Assembly (NCBI RefSeq): GCF_900880625.1
Contig: NZ_CAAHFB010000004.1
Span: 62,001-126,000, forward strand
Length of the DNA stretch: 64,000 bases
Reading direction: 5' to 3'
From: Halorhabdus rudnickae
GTDB lineage: Archaea > Halobacteriota > Halobacteria > Halobacteriales > Haloarculaceae
The notes under the pieces were generated by a model. It worked only from the letters and a program-made list of their open reading frames with translations. It searched no databases and was not told where the DNA came from. Shown piece by piece: positions 45,493 through 54,853 of this stretch; the first letter of the stretch is position 1; each line of letters starts with the position of its first letter. A program made the position numbers and the translations under genes.

Positions 45493-46370
45493 GCGAGCGC
45501 TCGGGCGGTCCCGACGACGCGACGACGGATAGCGGCACCCGACGCGGGAGTTCAATCCCGCGGTCTGACCGGGTCGCCGTCGCCCGCGAGGCCGCCAGAG
45601 CAGGCGGAAGCGTCGCCATGGCCGCCTTCCGACGAGATCTCGATGTCGAAACTAAAACGGGCAAGACCGATTTCGTGACGCGGGCCGATCGTGAAGCGCA
45701 GGCCCGGATCGCGACAGTCATCGGTGAACGCTTTCCCCAGGAGCCGTTCGTCGGCGAGGAAGCCGACGCGATCGAGACGGTGCCCAAGCGGGGGCCCGCC
45801 TGGATCGCCGATCCGATCGACGGAACCAACAACTACGTCCGGGGGATGCGCCAGTGGGCGACCAGCGTCGCCGCGGTCCGTGACGGCGATCCCGTCGCGG
45901 CGGCGACGGCGCTCCCCGCACTTGGCGACAGCTACGTCGGGGGCCCGGGCGGCGTCACGCGAAACGGTCGGCCGGTCGGCGTCAACGAGACGGCAGACAC
46001 CGACCGCTTCACCGTCGTCCCGACGATCTGGTGGCCGCCGGATCGCCGCGACGAGTACGCCCGCGCGACCGAGGCCATCGTCACCCGCTTCGGTGATCTG
46101 CTCCGGCTGAAGTCAGTCCATGTTGCTCTTGCACTCCTGGCCGCCGGTTCGATCGAAGGCGTCATCACAAACGTCGAGACGAACCCCTGGGACACCGTCG
46201 CCGGTGCGTATCTGGTCGATCAAGCCGGCGGGACGGTGACTGATCTTGCAGGTGACCCCTGGCGCCACGACGCCCGCGGACTCGTCGCCTCCAACGGGCA
46301 GGCCCACGAGGCGGTACTCGCGGCCGCTACCACGATCGATCCGCCAGCCGACTGCGCTGACTCGTCGTAA
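45489..46370 (+). CDS. Inositol monophosphatase family phosphatase
   Basis: 293 aa from a GTG that overlaps the dppF stop by 4 nt. Motifs: FVGEEADAIE (Glu), WIADPIDGTNNYVRG (DPIDGT metal site) and NPWDTVAGAYLVDQAGGTVT (WD metal site). An N-terminal disordered stretch precedes the domain. Members hydrolyse inositol phosphates, fructose-1,6-bisphosphate or related sugar phosphates; the substrate is not evident. Position at the end of a peptide importer operon is common in haloarchaea, but the link is unexplained. Confidence 0.88.
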   Translation: MSERSGGPDDATTDSGTRRGSSIPRSDRVAVAREAARAGGSVAMAAFRRDLDVETKTGKTDFVTRADREAQARIATVIGERFPQEPFVGEEADAIETVPKRGPAWIADPIDGTNNYVRGMRQWATSVAAVRDGDPVAAATALPALGDSYVGGPGGVTRNGRPVGVNETADTDRFTVVPTIWWPPDRRDEYARATEAIVTRFGDLLRLKSVHVALALLAAGSIEGVITNVETNPWDTVAGAYLVDQAGGTVTDLAGDPWRHDARGLVASNGQAHEAVLAAATTIDPPADCADSS

Positions 46371-46549
46371 CGAACTGGTCGGCATTGCCTCGCGCCTGCC
46401 CGGATTCCTTTAAGTGCTTCTCGCTATAAGCTGTAGACATAGACGGGGTTTCTCGGACGGTTGTTGCCCAACAGAGTGAGCGGTGAGTCTTCAGACGTCG
46501 ACAATTGCTCGTGTCTCGCTTCTCGCCAGATTCAGTACGATTTCGAGAC

Positions 46550-47317
46550 TCAGTTCGCCAGGCCGCGCTCAGTGGCGGGTGACTGCTGACGATCGGGTGT
46601 CCGGACGAACACATCGTCGGACAGTCTGGGGATAATCTGCCGGCCGTTGACGTTCATCGTGTACTCCCGAACGTCCAGCCGATGGATCGCGTTCTTCTCG
46701 ACGTAATCGGGGCCTTTCGTCGTCTCCAGCAGGTCTCAGAACAACTCGATCGTCGTCTCGGCTGGCGGAATACCGTCGAGGTATCGGCTGACGAGGGCCG
46801 CGCCGACGTGATCTTCGACGGCGACGTCCCCTTTGTAGCCCGCACTTACGAGACGGACCGGGCGGTCACGGCCCCGGAGATGGGTGCCAACCGCTCGTGC
46901 GTTCAGCGGCGCGCCGATGTACACGTCGACGTCGTCGCCACCGCGCTCTCGAAGTGTCGTGACAGTCCGACCGCCGTTGGTCGAGGTCATGCTCACCGGC
47001 CGGCCCTCGACATCGATGTTTTGGACGTAACTCGGCGAATTGAAGAAGTCGTAGCCGTCCTCGGGCTCGTAGCTCGCGGTGCGGCCACCGCCGATGAGCA
47101 TCTCGGGACGGGACGCCTGGTAGTCGAATTCCTCGCCGCGTTCGTCGGGGACGTGGACGTGCATCGCGCTCCTGGCGAGCAACTCGATGACCGTATTCGA
47201 GAAGTGCATCGTGTCGATCACGACGTACGCGCCTGGGCCGGGCTCGGCTGGAACGTCCTCGCACCGTTCGATGAGGCGCTCGTCGAGCCGGTTGTGTCCT
47301 GTGTCGTCGCGCCCCAT
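46550..47317 (-). pseudogene. comB: 2-phosphosulfolactate phosphatase-like gene (ComB) with in-frame TGA
   Basis: From the ATG at 47317 the frame reads MGRDDTGHNRLDERLIERCE, 'YVVIDTMHFSNTVIELLARS', 'DGYDFFNSPSYVQNIDVEGR', 'SMTSTNGGRTVTTLRERGG', as in ComB proteins. A TGA at 46736-46738 stops it after 193 codons. The same frame then continues with DLLETTKGPDYVEKNAIHRL and 'DVREYTMNVNGRQIIPRLSD' to a TGA at 46550, giving the expected total of about 255 aa. One CGA-to-TGA change would explain it. ComB hydrolyses 2-phospho-3-sulfolactate in coenzyme M-like pathways; in haloarchaea the role is unclear. A sequencing error or a truncated but expressed protein remains possible. Confidence 0.75.
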
Positions 47318-47382
47318 ACGTTTGCTCTGTTCGATGGTCGAGACCGACTGTAAAATGCGTATATAAGAGTCGTATATAGCGA

Positions 47383-48402
47383 TCAGTCGTCGTTTTGGCC
47401 GTTTTCGGCCTTCCGGTGGCCTGGCTGGCCGGAACGAACAGCGGATTGGAGTCCGATCCGTTCGATTGCTCGCACGGCCTGGTCGATCTGTCGTAACTGA
47501 TCGAACAGCCGGGCAAGCGACGGATCGAGGCCATCGCCGTGGATGGATTCAACAGTGAGGTGGCCTCGGGCCTCGAACGGCGAGGGGTCGACGCTGGCTG
47601 AGGATCTCTTGGCCGCTTCGACGACGAGTCTCGTCGCCCCCTCGAAGGCCGTCCGGAGGGCGGTCAACCGATCGGCGATCGCCTGTCTATCGGCCGCGTC
47701 GAGGGAGGCGCTATCAGCGGCTTTGCCCAGGCGAACTGTCGCCGACGCGATCTCTTCGATCCGCATCGCCGCACGGTCGTACTGGGACAGTGAGACCCGA
47801 TCGATGCCGAGTGCGTCGAGTTCTTCGAAGGATACCAGCGACCGGTTGTAGTGGCGACGGACCAGCGCCACCAGTCGGGTGACGTCCGTCATTCGGTCGC
47901 CGACCTGCCCGGCCGTCTCGACGTCGTCGGTCAACTTCTCACGGACCGTGTCTTGCATCGTCGAGACGATCGAGACAGTCTGGTCGAGCGATTGGCGAAT
48001 AGAGACCGCCGAGGCGTCGAGCATCGCCCGGACGACGATCTCGTTCGCATCGCCATCGAGGACTTCTGTCCCGACGAGTCGTCGGGCGGTCGTCCGGGCG
48101 GCCCGGCGTTGCTCGTCGGAAAAGGTGTCCTCGGCGAGCAGCGAGAGCCGCTCGAAGCCGGCCTCATAAGCCCCCTGTATGGATCGCTCGACGGCGTCGA
48201 CGCTGGACCCCGTGACGGGCACTGAGACTGCGCCCAGACTCGCGCCGTCAGTCTGACTGCCCCGGACGATCAGCGACCCGTCGCGATGAGTGTACAGCCG
48301 GACCGTCTCACTCGTCTCCAGACCCTGTCGTTTGGCCCACTCTTTGGGTACCGAGACAGTGAACGTCGAGCCACCGACTTTCTGGACCTTGCGTGTTTCC
48401 AT
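47383..48402 (-). CDS. Phosphate uptake regulator: AbrB-like domain fused to PhoU domain
   Basis: 339 aa. An N-terminal SpoVT/AbrB-type DNA-binding swapped hairpin (METRKVQKVGGSTFTVSVPK, residues 1-50) is followed by PhoU-type helical bundles ('GAYEAGFERLSLLAEDTFSD', 'RIEEIASATVRLGKAADSAS'). Such fusions act as phosphate-responsive regulators in haloarchaea. It is the last gene of the pst operon; its ATG overlaps the upstream phoU stop codon by one base. An acidic-polar C-terminal tail ends the protein. Confidence 0.88.
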   Translation of the reverse strand: METRKVQKVGGSTFTVSVPKEWAKRQGLETSETVRLYTHRDGSLIVRGSQTDGASLGAVSVPVTGSSVDAVERSIQGAYEAGFERLSLLAEDTFSDEQRRAARTTARRLVGTEVLDGDANEIVVRAMLDASAVSIRQSLDQTVSIVSTMQDTVREKLTDDVETAGQVGDRMTDVTRLVALVRRHYNRSLVSFEELDALGIDRVSLSQYDRAAMRIEEIASATVRLGKAADSASLDAADRQAIADRLTALRTAFEGATRLVVEAAKRSSASVDPSPFEARGHLTVESIHGDGLDPSLARLFDQLRQIDQAVRAIERIGLQSAVRSGQPGHRKAENGQNDD

Positions 48403-49076
48403 CAGTAGATCAACTCCGGATCGCCGTCGACGGCGTACAGTGTTCGAGCGGCGATATTGACGGCGTGATCTCCGATCCGTTCGATGTCACGAATCGTCAA
48501 CAGCGCACTCGCTACATCGTCGAGGAGTACCTCCAGCGCCCAGGCGTCAGGCCGGGGCTCGCGTTCGAGGAGGTCTCTGACGACCCGCTCGCTGGCTCGC
48601 TGACAGAGCGCGTCGAGTTCGTCGTCCCGCTCGGCGACTTCCCGGCAGGCGTCGGGATCTCGCTCGTCGTAGGCCGCCAACGCCGCTTCGAACGCCCCGG
48701 TTGCTTCTTGACCGATCCCAGCGGCGTCGATGTCGGGGACGTCCGTTCGGGTACTCGATAACGTGTATCGCCCGAGGTTTGCCGCCAGGTCGCCGACGCG
48801 TTCGAGGTCGGTGATGATCTTGAACGTGGCCGCGACGAATCGAAGATCGCCCGCGACAGGCTGTTCCAGCGCGAAGAGGTCGATGCACTGGGCCTCGATG
48901 TCGAGGTACTGCTGGTTGACGTCCTCGTCGCCGTCGATGACCCCCTGGGCGAGATCGTCGTCGTCAGTTTCGATGGCATGCAACGCGCTATCGAGACGTT
49001 CGAGTACGAGCCTCCCCATCTCCAGAACCGCAGACCGGAGCGCGTCAAGCGCCTCGCGGTACGCCTCTCGCGCCAT
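48402..49076 (-). CDS. phoU: Phosphate signalling complex protein PhoU
   Basis: 224 aa from the ATG at 49076 (MAREAYREALDALRSAVLEM); the longer frame to 49262 lies inside pstB. Two PhoU helical bundles with metal-binding acidic motifs are seen: 'DEDVNQQYLDIEAQCIDLFA' and 'ERVGDLAANLGRYTL' in the first, 'RDDELDALCQRASERVVRDL' and 'IERIGDHAVNIAARTLYAV' in the second. It restrains PstSCAB import when phosphate is plentiful. It lies 4 nt after pstB. Confidence 0.93.
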   Translation of the reverse strand: MAREAYREALDALRSAVLEMGRLVLERLDSALHAIETDDDDLAQGVIDGDEDVNQQYLDIEAQCIDLFALEQPVAGDLRFVAATFKIITDLERVGDLAANLGRYTLSSTRTDVPDIDAAGIGQEATGAFEAALAAYDERDPDACREVAERDDELDALCQRASERVVRDLLEREPRPDAWALEVLLDDVASALLTIRDIERIGDHAVNIAARTLYAVDGDPELIY

Positions 49077-49080
49077 GAGA

Positions 49081-49989
49081 TTACCCGAACTTACCGGTGA
49101 CGTAATCCTCGACGCGCTGGCTCTCGGGGTTCTCGAAGATCTTCTCGGTGTCGTCGTACTCGACGAGTTCGCCACCGGTGAGGAAGACGGCCGTCTGATC
49201 CGAGATTCGGGCCGCCTGCTGCATATTGTGGGTGACGATGACGACGGTGTAGGACTCGGCAAGTTCTTCGATGAGGTCTTCGATTTTCGAGGTGGCGATC
49301 GGGTCCAGCGCGCTCGCTGGCTCGTCCATCAGGATGACTTCCGGATCGACGGCGAGACACCGCCCGATGCACAGCCGCTGTTGCTGGCCGCCGGACAGCC
49401 CAAGTGCGTTGTCGTCCAGCCGGTCCTTTACCTCGTCCCACAACGCCGCTTGCTTCAGCGAGTGTTCGACGAGTTCGTCCTCGGCTTCCTTCTCGTCGCG
49501 ACCGAGCAACCGGGCGAGCGTCCCGCGAGTGATGTCGCCGTGTTTGCGCGGTCCGTAGGCGATGTTGTCCCGAATCGACTTCGGGAAGGGGTTCGGGTGC
49601 TGGAACACCATCCCGACGCGCTTGCGCAACTCGACGAGGTTGATTCCCTCCTGGTAGATCTCCTGGCCGTCGAGTTCGACCGACCCTTCGATGCTGGCGC
49701 TGGAGATGCGGTCGTTCATGCGATTGAGCGAGCGCAGGAACGTCGACTTGCCACACCCAGAGGGACCGATCAGGGCCGTGACGCTCTGCTCGGGGATGTC
49801 CATCGAGATCCCGCGGAGGGCCTGCTCGTCGCCGTAGTAGACGTCCAAGTCCTCGACCGCGAGTTTCGTCTCCCGGTCGGACTCGTAGTTCGTCCAGGCT
49901 TCTTCGAGCTGTTCGTTGGTTTCGCCGGTCGTCGTCGGCGTACTCGCGGCGCGCTGTCCGTCCGTCCGGTCGAGTTGTGCATCACTCAT
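49081..49989 (-). CDS. pstB: Phosphate ABC transporter ATPase PstB
   Basis: 302 aa. Walker [20 protein letters not shown] (PstB-specific 'LNRMND'), Q-loop [19 protein letters not shown], signature [16 protein letters not shown], Walker [21 protein letters not shown] and switch His [13 protein letters not shown]. About 40 N-terminal acidic/polar residues precede the domain. It energises phosphate import and overlaps pstA by 8 nt. Confidence 0.96.
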   Translation of the reverse strand: MSDAQLDRTDGQRAASTPTTTGETNEQLEEAWTNYESDRETKLAVEDLDVYYGDEQALRGISMDIPEQSVTALIGPSGCGKSTFLRSLNRMNDRISSASIEGSVELDGQEIYQEGINLVELRKRVGMVFQHPNPFPKSIRDNIAYGPRKHGDITRGTLARLLGRDEKEAEDELVEHSLKQAALWDEVKDRLDDNALGLSGGQQQRLCIGRCLAVDPEVILMDEPASALDPIATSKIEDLIEELAESYTVVIVTHNMQQAARISDQTAVFLTGGELVEYDDTEKIFENPESQRVEDYVTGKFG

Positions 49990-51583
49990 AGTTCAGTTTC
50001 CTCCGGAAGTAGAGCCGGCTCCCGATACCGATTGCGTACAGTCCGATGACGATCAACAACAAGACCAGGGCCGTCCCCCAGCCGAACTCGGTGTCAGTGA
50101 AAATCTCCTTGGGGAACACTCCGGCCGTGATCGACGAATACAGCTGGTAGGGCAGGGCACTCGCGGGTTCGAGCAGCGCCTGGTTCGTGACGAATGGGGG
50201 CGACAGCGAGAACTCGAACGAACCCAGCACGTTCGGCGTCGAGTCCGGGAACGGTGACCCACCGAAGACGAGCAACAGCGGTGCCGTCTCGCCGGCGATC
50301 CGGCCGACACCGATGATCACGCCGGTGATGACGCCCGGCATCGACGCCGGGACGACCACGCTCTTGATCGTCTCCCACCGGGTGACACCCAGTGCCGCAC
50401 TCGCGTCCCGATACTCGTCGGGGACCGCCAGGATCGATTCACGGCTGGTGATCAACACGAGCGGAAGCAGCATGAAGCCCAACACGAGCTGGCCGACGAT
50501 GATCGAGTTCCCACCGCTGATCCGCGGGACGAGGAACGTCATGCCGAACAGCCCGAAGACGATGCTCGGCGTACTCCAGAGTCCGTTGGTCGCGACCTCG
50601 ACGATCTGGGTCATGCGGCCCTGTTCGGCGTACTCCGTGAGGAAGATCGCCGCGCCGACACCGAGTGGCACGGCAAAGAGCATGGCGCCGAACACCAGCC
50701 ACAGGGTCCCCATGGCTGCTGGGAGCACGCCCGGAATTTCGACGAAGAGGCCGCCAGTCACGTTCGTCACGAACGGCAACTCGGGAAACGGCAGCCCCAC
50801 GCCGAGCAGGGGGACGACGAGTTCACCACCGAGCAGACTGGCACCGGTCAACATGACGTCCAGGCCGTTCCAGGTGATGAACAGAATCAACAGCGCGAGG
50901 ACCCCGAGCATGCTGAGAATCGACATCCCGATGAGGTAGAACACCCCGGCCTGGCGACCCTGTGCGCCGAACCCTTCCTTGGCTTTCGCGCCACTCCAGA
51001 AGGCCAACAGCGAGGCGAAGATGACGAGGACCGGAACGATTTCGCTGCCCGGGAACTCCGCGGAGAGCCAGGTCGGCTCCCAGGTCCAGCCGACGGTGAT
51101 CTCTCCCGCCAAGACGACGTAGCCCATCAGCCCGACCAGCGTGGCCGCAGGCAGTGTCGAGCCGACGTCTTCACGCAGGAACAGTGCCGTTCCGGCACCG
51201 AGGATGGCTCCGACGAGCGCGCCGATCATCCAGACGGCACCGCCGACGTAGGCCGTACCGGCGAGACCCCCGACGACTGCCCACATCAGGCCGAACACAA
51301 CGGCGACCGGGACGCCGGCACTCCTCGAGGGCGTCGACGTTAGGTATCCAAAGCGCGAGGCGAGGCCGGCGATCGCGAGTCCCAGGGCGATCACGAGCAA
51401 GAACCCTCCGAGTAGGTCGAACAGTGCGACCCCGAGGTAGGTCCCCGTTTCCTCAAGCCACTGGAGGATCGTTGCCCAGGAACTGACGAACGCCAGGAAG
51501 GCGATCGCGATGAGGCTGGCGCCGAGTGATCCGCTGATTGTCCGCTCTCCGGCGACGAGGGTCGTTCGCTCGACGTTGCTCAT
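49982..51583 (-). CDS. pstA: Phosphate ABC transporter permease PstA, extended
   Basis: 533 aa from the ATG at 51583, which overlaps the pstC stop by 4 nt; a start at 51616 would reach further into pstC. The C-terminal 290 residues are classic PstA ('[20 protein letters not shown]', '[20 protein letters not shown]', '[20 protein letters not shown]'). The N-terminal 240 residues add about six further membrane segments ('[20 protein letters not shown]' and others). The long form occurs in other haloarchaea; the role of the extra helices is unknown. Confidence 0.93.
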   Translation of the reverse strand: MSNVERTTLVAGERTISGSLGASLIAIAFLAFVSSWATILQWLEETGTYLGVALFDLLGGFLLVIALGLAIAGLASRFGYLTSTPSRSAGVPVAVVFGLMWAVVGGLAGTAYVGGAVWMIGALVGAILGAGTALFLREDVGSTLPAATLVGLMGYVVLAGEITVGWTWEPTWLSAEFPGSEIVPVLVIFASLLAFWSGAKAKEGFGAQGRQAGVFYLIGMSILSMLGVLALLILFITWNGLDVMLTGASLLGGELVVPLLGVGLPFPELPFVTNVTGGLFVEIPGVLPAAMGTLWLVFGAMLFAVPLGVGAAIFLTEYAEQGRMTQIVEVATNGLWSTPSIVFGLFGMTFLVPRISGGNSIIVGQLVLGFMLLPLVLITSRESILAVPDEYRDASAALGVTRWETIKSVVVPASMPGVITGVIIGVGRIAGETAPLLLVFGGSPFPDSTPNVLGSFEFSLSPPFVTNQALLEPASALPYQLYSSITAGVFPKEIFTDTEFGWGTALVLLLIVIGLYAIGIGSRLYFRRKLNYE

Positions 51584-52686
51584 TGTCTCCCTCCGAGTTT
51601 CCGTTGCATCCGCCACTCGACGTACTGGGAGGCGACACTCAGCGCCATCACCATCCCAAAGAGGATGACACCACCTGCGAACAGGACGCTGAGATGCATG
51701 CCTCTGGCGTGGGCACCCTCAGAGGCAATGACGGTCGTTAGCGTCTCGCCCCATCGGGAGAAGACATCGAATGGCGGTCCCGGAATGCCCTTGGTGTGGC
51801 TGAGCATGACTGTCGCGGCCATGGTTTCGCCCATGGCGCGACCGATACCAAGCAGGACGCCCGATGAGACGCCAGAGAGGGCCGCCGGGACGGTGACGCT
51901 TTTTGTCGTCTGCCACTTTGTCGAGCCCATCGCCATCGAGCCGTCTTTCATCGAGTCGGGCACCGCGTTGAGCGCGTCTTCGGCGATGGTGACGACCGTC
52001 GGCAACGCCATCAGGCCGATCATCAGGCCGGCCGTGAAGTAATCGCCGATCGTCGGCGTGCGAAACTGATCGTAAAAGTACGCGTTGACAATGGTGAGGC
52101 CGACGAAGCCGTATGTAATCGACGGGATGCCGGCCATCAGTTCGATCCCCGGCTTGACGATCTCCCGGATTCGCGGCGGCGCGATCTCGCTGATGAACAC
52201 CGCGCCCGCGATGCCGAAGGGAGCTGCGATCGCCATGGCGATGAGTGTCGTCAGTGCCGTCCCGACCATCATCGGCGTCAACGCGTAGATCCCATCCGGA
52301 GTTGGTGCTTGCCAGAACGGATCCTCGGTTCTGAGCAACAGGTCCAGTCCCATGTGGCGAAAGGCGGGGAACGCGTCGATCAGCAGGAACCCGATGATCA
52401 ATACGAGAATGGCGACCGTTGCGACTGTCGTCAGCAGCGTCAGTCCCTTTGCGAGTTCCGCCTGGTAGCGGCGCCAGCCGAACGCGACTGTGCCGAGAAA
52501 CACCAGAAACGGAACGATCGTCAGGTCCGAGCCACCGAAAAACAGCGCAAACGAAAGAACGGTCGAAACGATGCCGACAGCGTGCATGGCGATCGCACCG
52601 TCGGCTGTTCGTGCCCGATAGTCACGCACACGAGCGACAGTACGATCGATACGTGTCGAAACTGTGGCGAATGGCTGTTGAAACAT
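51580..52686 (-). CDS. pstC: Phosphate ABC transporter permease PstC
   Basis: 368 aa with six or more membrane segments. Typical PstC stretches: 'GVIAMAIAAPFGIAGAVFIS'-like region at 'LIAMAIAAPFGIAGAVFISE', 'PSITYGFVGLTIVNAYFYDQ', 'ALNAVPDSMKDGSMAMGSTK', 'VLLGIGRAMGETMAATVMLS'. An N-terminal stretch (about 1-50) is polar. It lies 36 nt after pstS, whose product delivers phosphate to the channel. Confidence 0.94.
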   Translation of the reverse strand: MFQQPFATVSTRIDRTVARVRDYRARTADGAIAMHAVGIVSTVLSFALFFGGSDLTIVPFLVFLGTVAFGWRRYQAELAKGLTLLTTVATVAILVLIIGFLLIDAFPAFRHMGLDLLLRTEDPFWQAPTPDGIYALTPMMVGTALTTLIAMAIAAPFGIAGAVFISEIAPPRIREIVKPGIELMAGIPSITYGFVGLTIVNAYFYDQFRTPTIGDYFTAGLMIGLMALPTVVTIAEDALNAVPDSMKDGSMAMGSTKWQTTKSVTVPAALSGVSSGVLLGIGRAMGETMAATVMLSHTKGIPGPPFDVFSRWGETLTTVIASEGAHARGMHLSVLFAGGVILFGMVMALSVASQYVEWRMQRKLGGRQ

Positions 52687-52722
52687 ACAGGGCTACCGAA
52701 ATTGTAACTTCGACCGCGGAGC

Positions 52723-53877
52723 CTACTCGTAATTCGAAGCGGCGACCATCTCACGTTGGTTTTCGAGGCGGTCATCGGGGAGCGCAAAGTAGTTGTTACC
52801 CTTCACGAAGACCTCTTGTCCGAAGTCACTCAGGAGGAAGTTGATGAAGGCCGCCTCCTTTCGGGAGGTGTCTTTCCAGGTGTAGGCGTGCAGATCTCGC
52901 GATAGGGGGTACTCCTGGGCGCCCAGGTTATTGCCGTACTCATAGAGGGTCCCGTCGATCTCGAGGCCGATCGGCGGCGTCGCCCCGTCGGGTTCGACGA
53001 ACGCCAGGGCGATGTAGGCGATGGCGTTGTCCGCCTGAGAGACTGCCTGCTGAAGCTGTTGGTTCTGGCCGAAGCGCTGGTCGGGACTGATTGGAGCCTC
53101 GGGGTCACCGTAGACGTTGCTCCGGAAGGAGGTGTCGGTGCCCGATCCCTCGGCGCGACCCAGGGCGAGGATTTCACGATCCGGGCCACCCAGTTCGCTC
53201 CAGTTGGTGATCTCCTGGCGGTAGATGCCCTTGAGTTCGTCGAGTGTGATCTGGGAGACGCCAGCGTCCACGATCTCTCGACTGGCCACGATGGGCTGGC
53301 CGTCGACGCCGACGACGTGATTGACGAAGTTATTGAGCGTCTCCTCGCCGGGGTTCGAGCCAGCGAGTTCGGCTTCTGCGGACGCCGACGCATCGCCGAT
53401 GTCGACGCGCCCTTCCATGGCACCTTCGATGCCGGTCCCGGAGTGCGACAGCGCGATCGAGACGCGGAACGGCGGGACCGAGCGCTCGCCAGTCTCTTCG
53501 TAGCCATAATCCTGGGCGAAGAAGTCCGCGAGCCGCATGTCCGTGTCGTAGGTCTCGGACGCCCACTCTGCGGGCCAGTAGTCCTCGTCGCCGGGTTCGG
53601 GGTTTGAGTTCCAGTAACTCGAACCAGTGTTCGTGATTGGGAACACCGTCGAGGAGCCGTCGCCCGTCAGGACGCTCGTGTCCATCGAGTCACCTGATTC
53701 CGTCGGTGTCGAGGTGTTTTGTTTGCCTCCACTCTCGCCGTCGTCGGCTTCTGGCTGGCTCTCAGTCGTATTATTCCCACCGCTACAGCCCGCCAGCGCA
53801 CCGACCCCGAGCGCGCCGGCCGAGAGGATGAATTTCCGCCGTGATGCCCCGTCTGGACGCGTCGAATCTCGCGTCAT
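52723..53877 (-). CDS. pstS: Phosphate-binding lipoprotein PstS
   Basis: 384 aa from the ATG at 53877 (MTRDSTRPDGASRRKFILSA). Tat-type signal with SRRKF and lipobox GALAGCSGG, so exported and lipid-anchored. PstS/PhoT-type phosphate-binding residues: 'LTGDGSSTVFPITNTG', 'SHSGTGIEGAMEGRVDIGDA', 'LGRAEGSGTDTSFRSNVYGD', 'QADNAIAYIALAFVEPDGA'. It is the first gene of pstSCAB-phoU. A TATA-like element (TATTATAAA on the minus strand, about 53911-53919) lies roughly 35 nt before the start. Confidence 0.94.
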   Translation of the reverse strand: MTRDSTRPDGASRRKFILSAGALGVGALAGCSGGNNTTESQPEADDGESGGKQNTSTPTESGDSMDTSVLTGDGSSTVFPITNTGSSYWNSNPEPGDEDYWPAEWASETYDTDMRLADFFAQDYGYEETGERSVPPFRVSIALSHSGTGIEGAMEGRVDIGDASASAEAELAGSNPGEETLNNFVNHVVGVDGQPIVASREIVDAGVSQITLDELKGIYRQEITNWSELGGPDREILALGRAEGSGTDTSFRSNVYGDPEAPISPDQRFGQNQQLQQAVSQADNAIAYIALAFVEPDGATPPIGLEIDGTLYEYGNNLGAQEYPLSRDLHAYTWKDTSRKEAAFINFLLSDFGQEVFVKGNNYFALPDDRLENQREMVAASNYE

Positions 53878-53910
53878 CGATAGAAGCACTGGGTGATCTG
53901 ACTAAAGGGG

Positions 53911-53919
53911 TTTATAATA
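53911..53919 (-). promoter_or_regulatory. Probable TATA box of the pst operon
   Basis: TATTATAAA on the minus strand ends about 34 nt before the pstS ATG at 53877. This would give a short leader. It is the only good AT-rich element between pstS and the zinc-ribbon genes. Confidence 0.5.
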
Positions 53920-54082
53920 GGTGTACGGTCCGCTATTGGACTATCCGGATCAAAATGAGCTTCCCTGACCGCTATGTGGGACTACCATGATCTATGTAGA
54001 TATATTATTCGGTGAGTGACTGACAGCTTACCGATCACTTCGTCACACCTCGGTCCTGCTCTCGTGTCCCGTGAGTTTCCGA

Positions 54083-54172
54083 TCACATTGAGCAGTAGCA
54101 ATCGCTGTGGGCCGAAGGCTCGACGGGGTCGACATCTTTGAGACGACCTTCGAGAATTCCCTTCACAGCCAT
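54083..54172 (-). CDS. Possible 29-aa peptide ending in CYCSM
   Basis: Reads MAVKGILEGRLKDVDPVEPS then AHSDCYCSM and a TGA stop. The composition is protein-like and the two cysteines are close to the C-terminus. There is no clear promoter, and I know no family for it. It lies 52 nt downstream of the zinc-ribbon gene on the same strand, so it may be part of that transcript or be chance. Confidence 0.25.
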   Translation of the reverse strand: MAVKGILEGRLKDVDPVEPSAHSDCYCSM

Positions 54173-54224
54173 CGCTGATCAATCGTCAATGCGCTCGCGA
54201 TCGTTTGCTGGGTTCGTCGCTGTC

Positions 54225-54392
54225 TCAGGGGATGACCGAGTCCAGTGCCGAGTGTGCCGACCCGAGCACTGTCACCTCGAACTCGTCGTTGCCGCAGGCT
54301 TCACACGCTTCGGGCGGCCCCTCTCTGACGTGGCTCACGAGCGAACGGGTCTGTACTTTGCCGCATTGGGTGCACCGCCACTCTTTCGCCAT
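54225..54392 (-). CDS. Small zinc-ribbon protein (55 aa), copy A
   Basis: MAKEWRCTQCGKVQTRSLVS then HVREGPPEACEACGNDEFEV and a short tail ending SALDSVIP. Two CxxCG knuckles (CTQCG and CEACG) make a likely four-cysteine zinc site. Mini-proteins of this size with two zinc knuckles are common in haloarchaea. Its near-twin is encoded 131 nt upstream at 54524-54691 on the same strand; the GPPE-C--CGNDEFE core is shared. Function unknown. An AT-rich stretch precedes the ATG. Confidence 0.8.
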   Translation of the reverse strand: MAKEWRCTQCGKVQTRSLVSHVREGPPEACEACGNDEFEVTVLGSAHSALDSVIP

Positions 54393-54523
54393 ATTTAATG
54401 GTATTATTTGCTGACTATTGAACCTTTCTTCATAAATATATCATAATCTATATTATATGATGGTGCGGCGCTATACGTCCAGTCACGCGGTTTTCTCGGC
54501 CGAGACTCTCCCTGGGAGACCGG

Positions 54524-54691
54524 TTACGAGAGGACCGAATCGAGGACGGTGTGAGTGGCACCGAGCGTCGTCTCCTCGAACTCGTCGTTCCCACAGTCGC
54601 CACACTCCTCTGGCGGCCCCGATCGGACGTGGCCGATCACGGTCCTGATCTGTACTTTTCCACATGACGTACATCGCCATTCTTTCGCCAT
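54524..54691 (-). CDS. Small zinc-ribbon protein (55 aa), copy B
   Basis: MAKEWRCTSCGKVQIRTVIG then HVRSGPPEECGDCGNDEFEE and a tail ending TVLDSVLS. It has the same length, the same MAKEWRC start, and CTSCG/CGDCG knuckles, so it is a tandem duplicate of the gene at 54225-54392. The spacing of 131 nt and AT-rich sequence before each ATG suggest separate promoters. A regulatory or RNA/DNA-binding role is only a guess from the zinc ribbon. Confidence 0.8.
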   Translation of the reverse strand: MAKEWRCTSCGKVQIRTVIGHVRSGPPEECGDCGNDEFEETTLGATHTVLDSVLS

Positions 54692-54853
54692 ACTTCATTG
54701 TATATGCTGGAATATAATTAATATTTCTCCACGATCGGTCGACAGGCCTACCAATCGGCTCTCGGTTCGCGTGCGGTTCAGCCACCTGATCGTGGCTGGC
54801 GACTCCCGAAGGCGAGAGACGTCGCCGAGACCGATCGCGCTGGCCCCGTTGTC

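Noticed and set aside
46736-46738. Selenocysteine or other recoding at the internal TGA of comB
   Set aside because: Haloarchaea lack known selenocysteine machinery, the expected residue is not Cys or Sec, and I saw no insertion-element-like structure. A nonsense change is simpler.
48730-50049. 439-codon plus-strand frame across phoU and pstB
   Set aside because: Antisense shadow of two certain genes.
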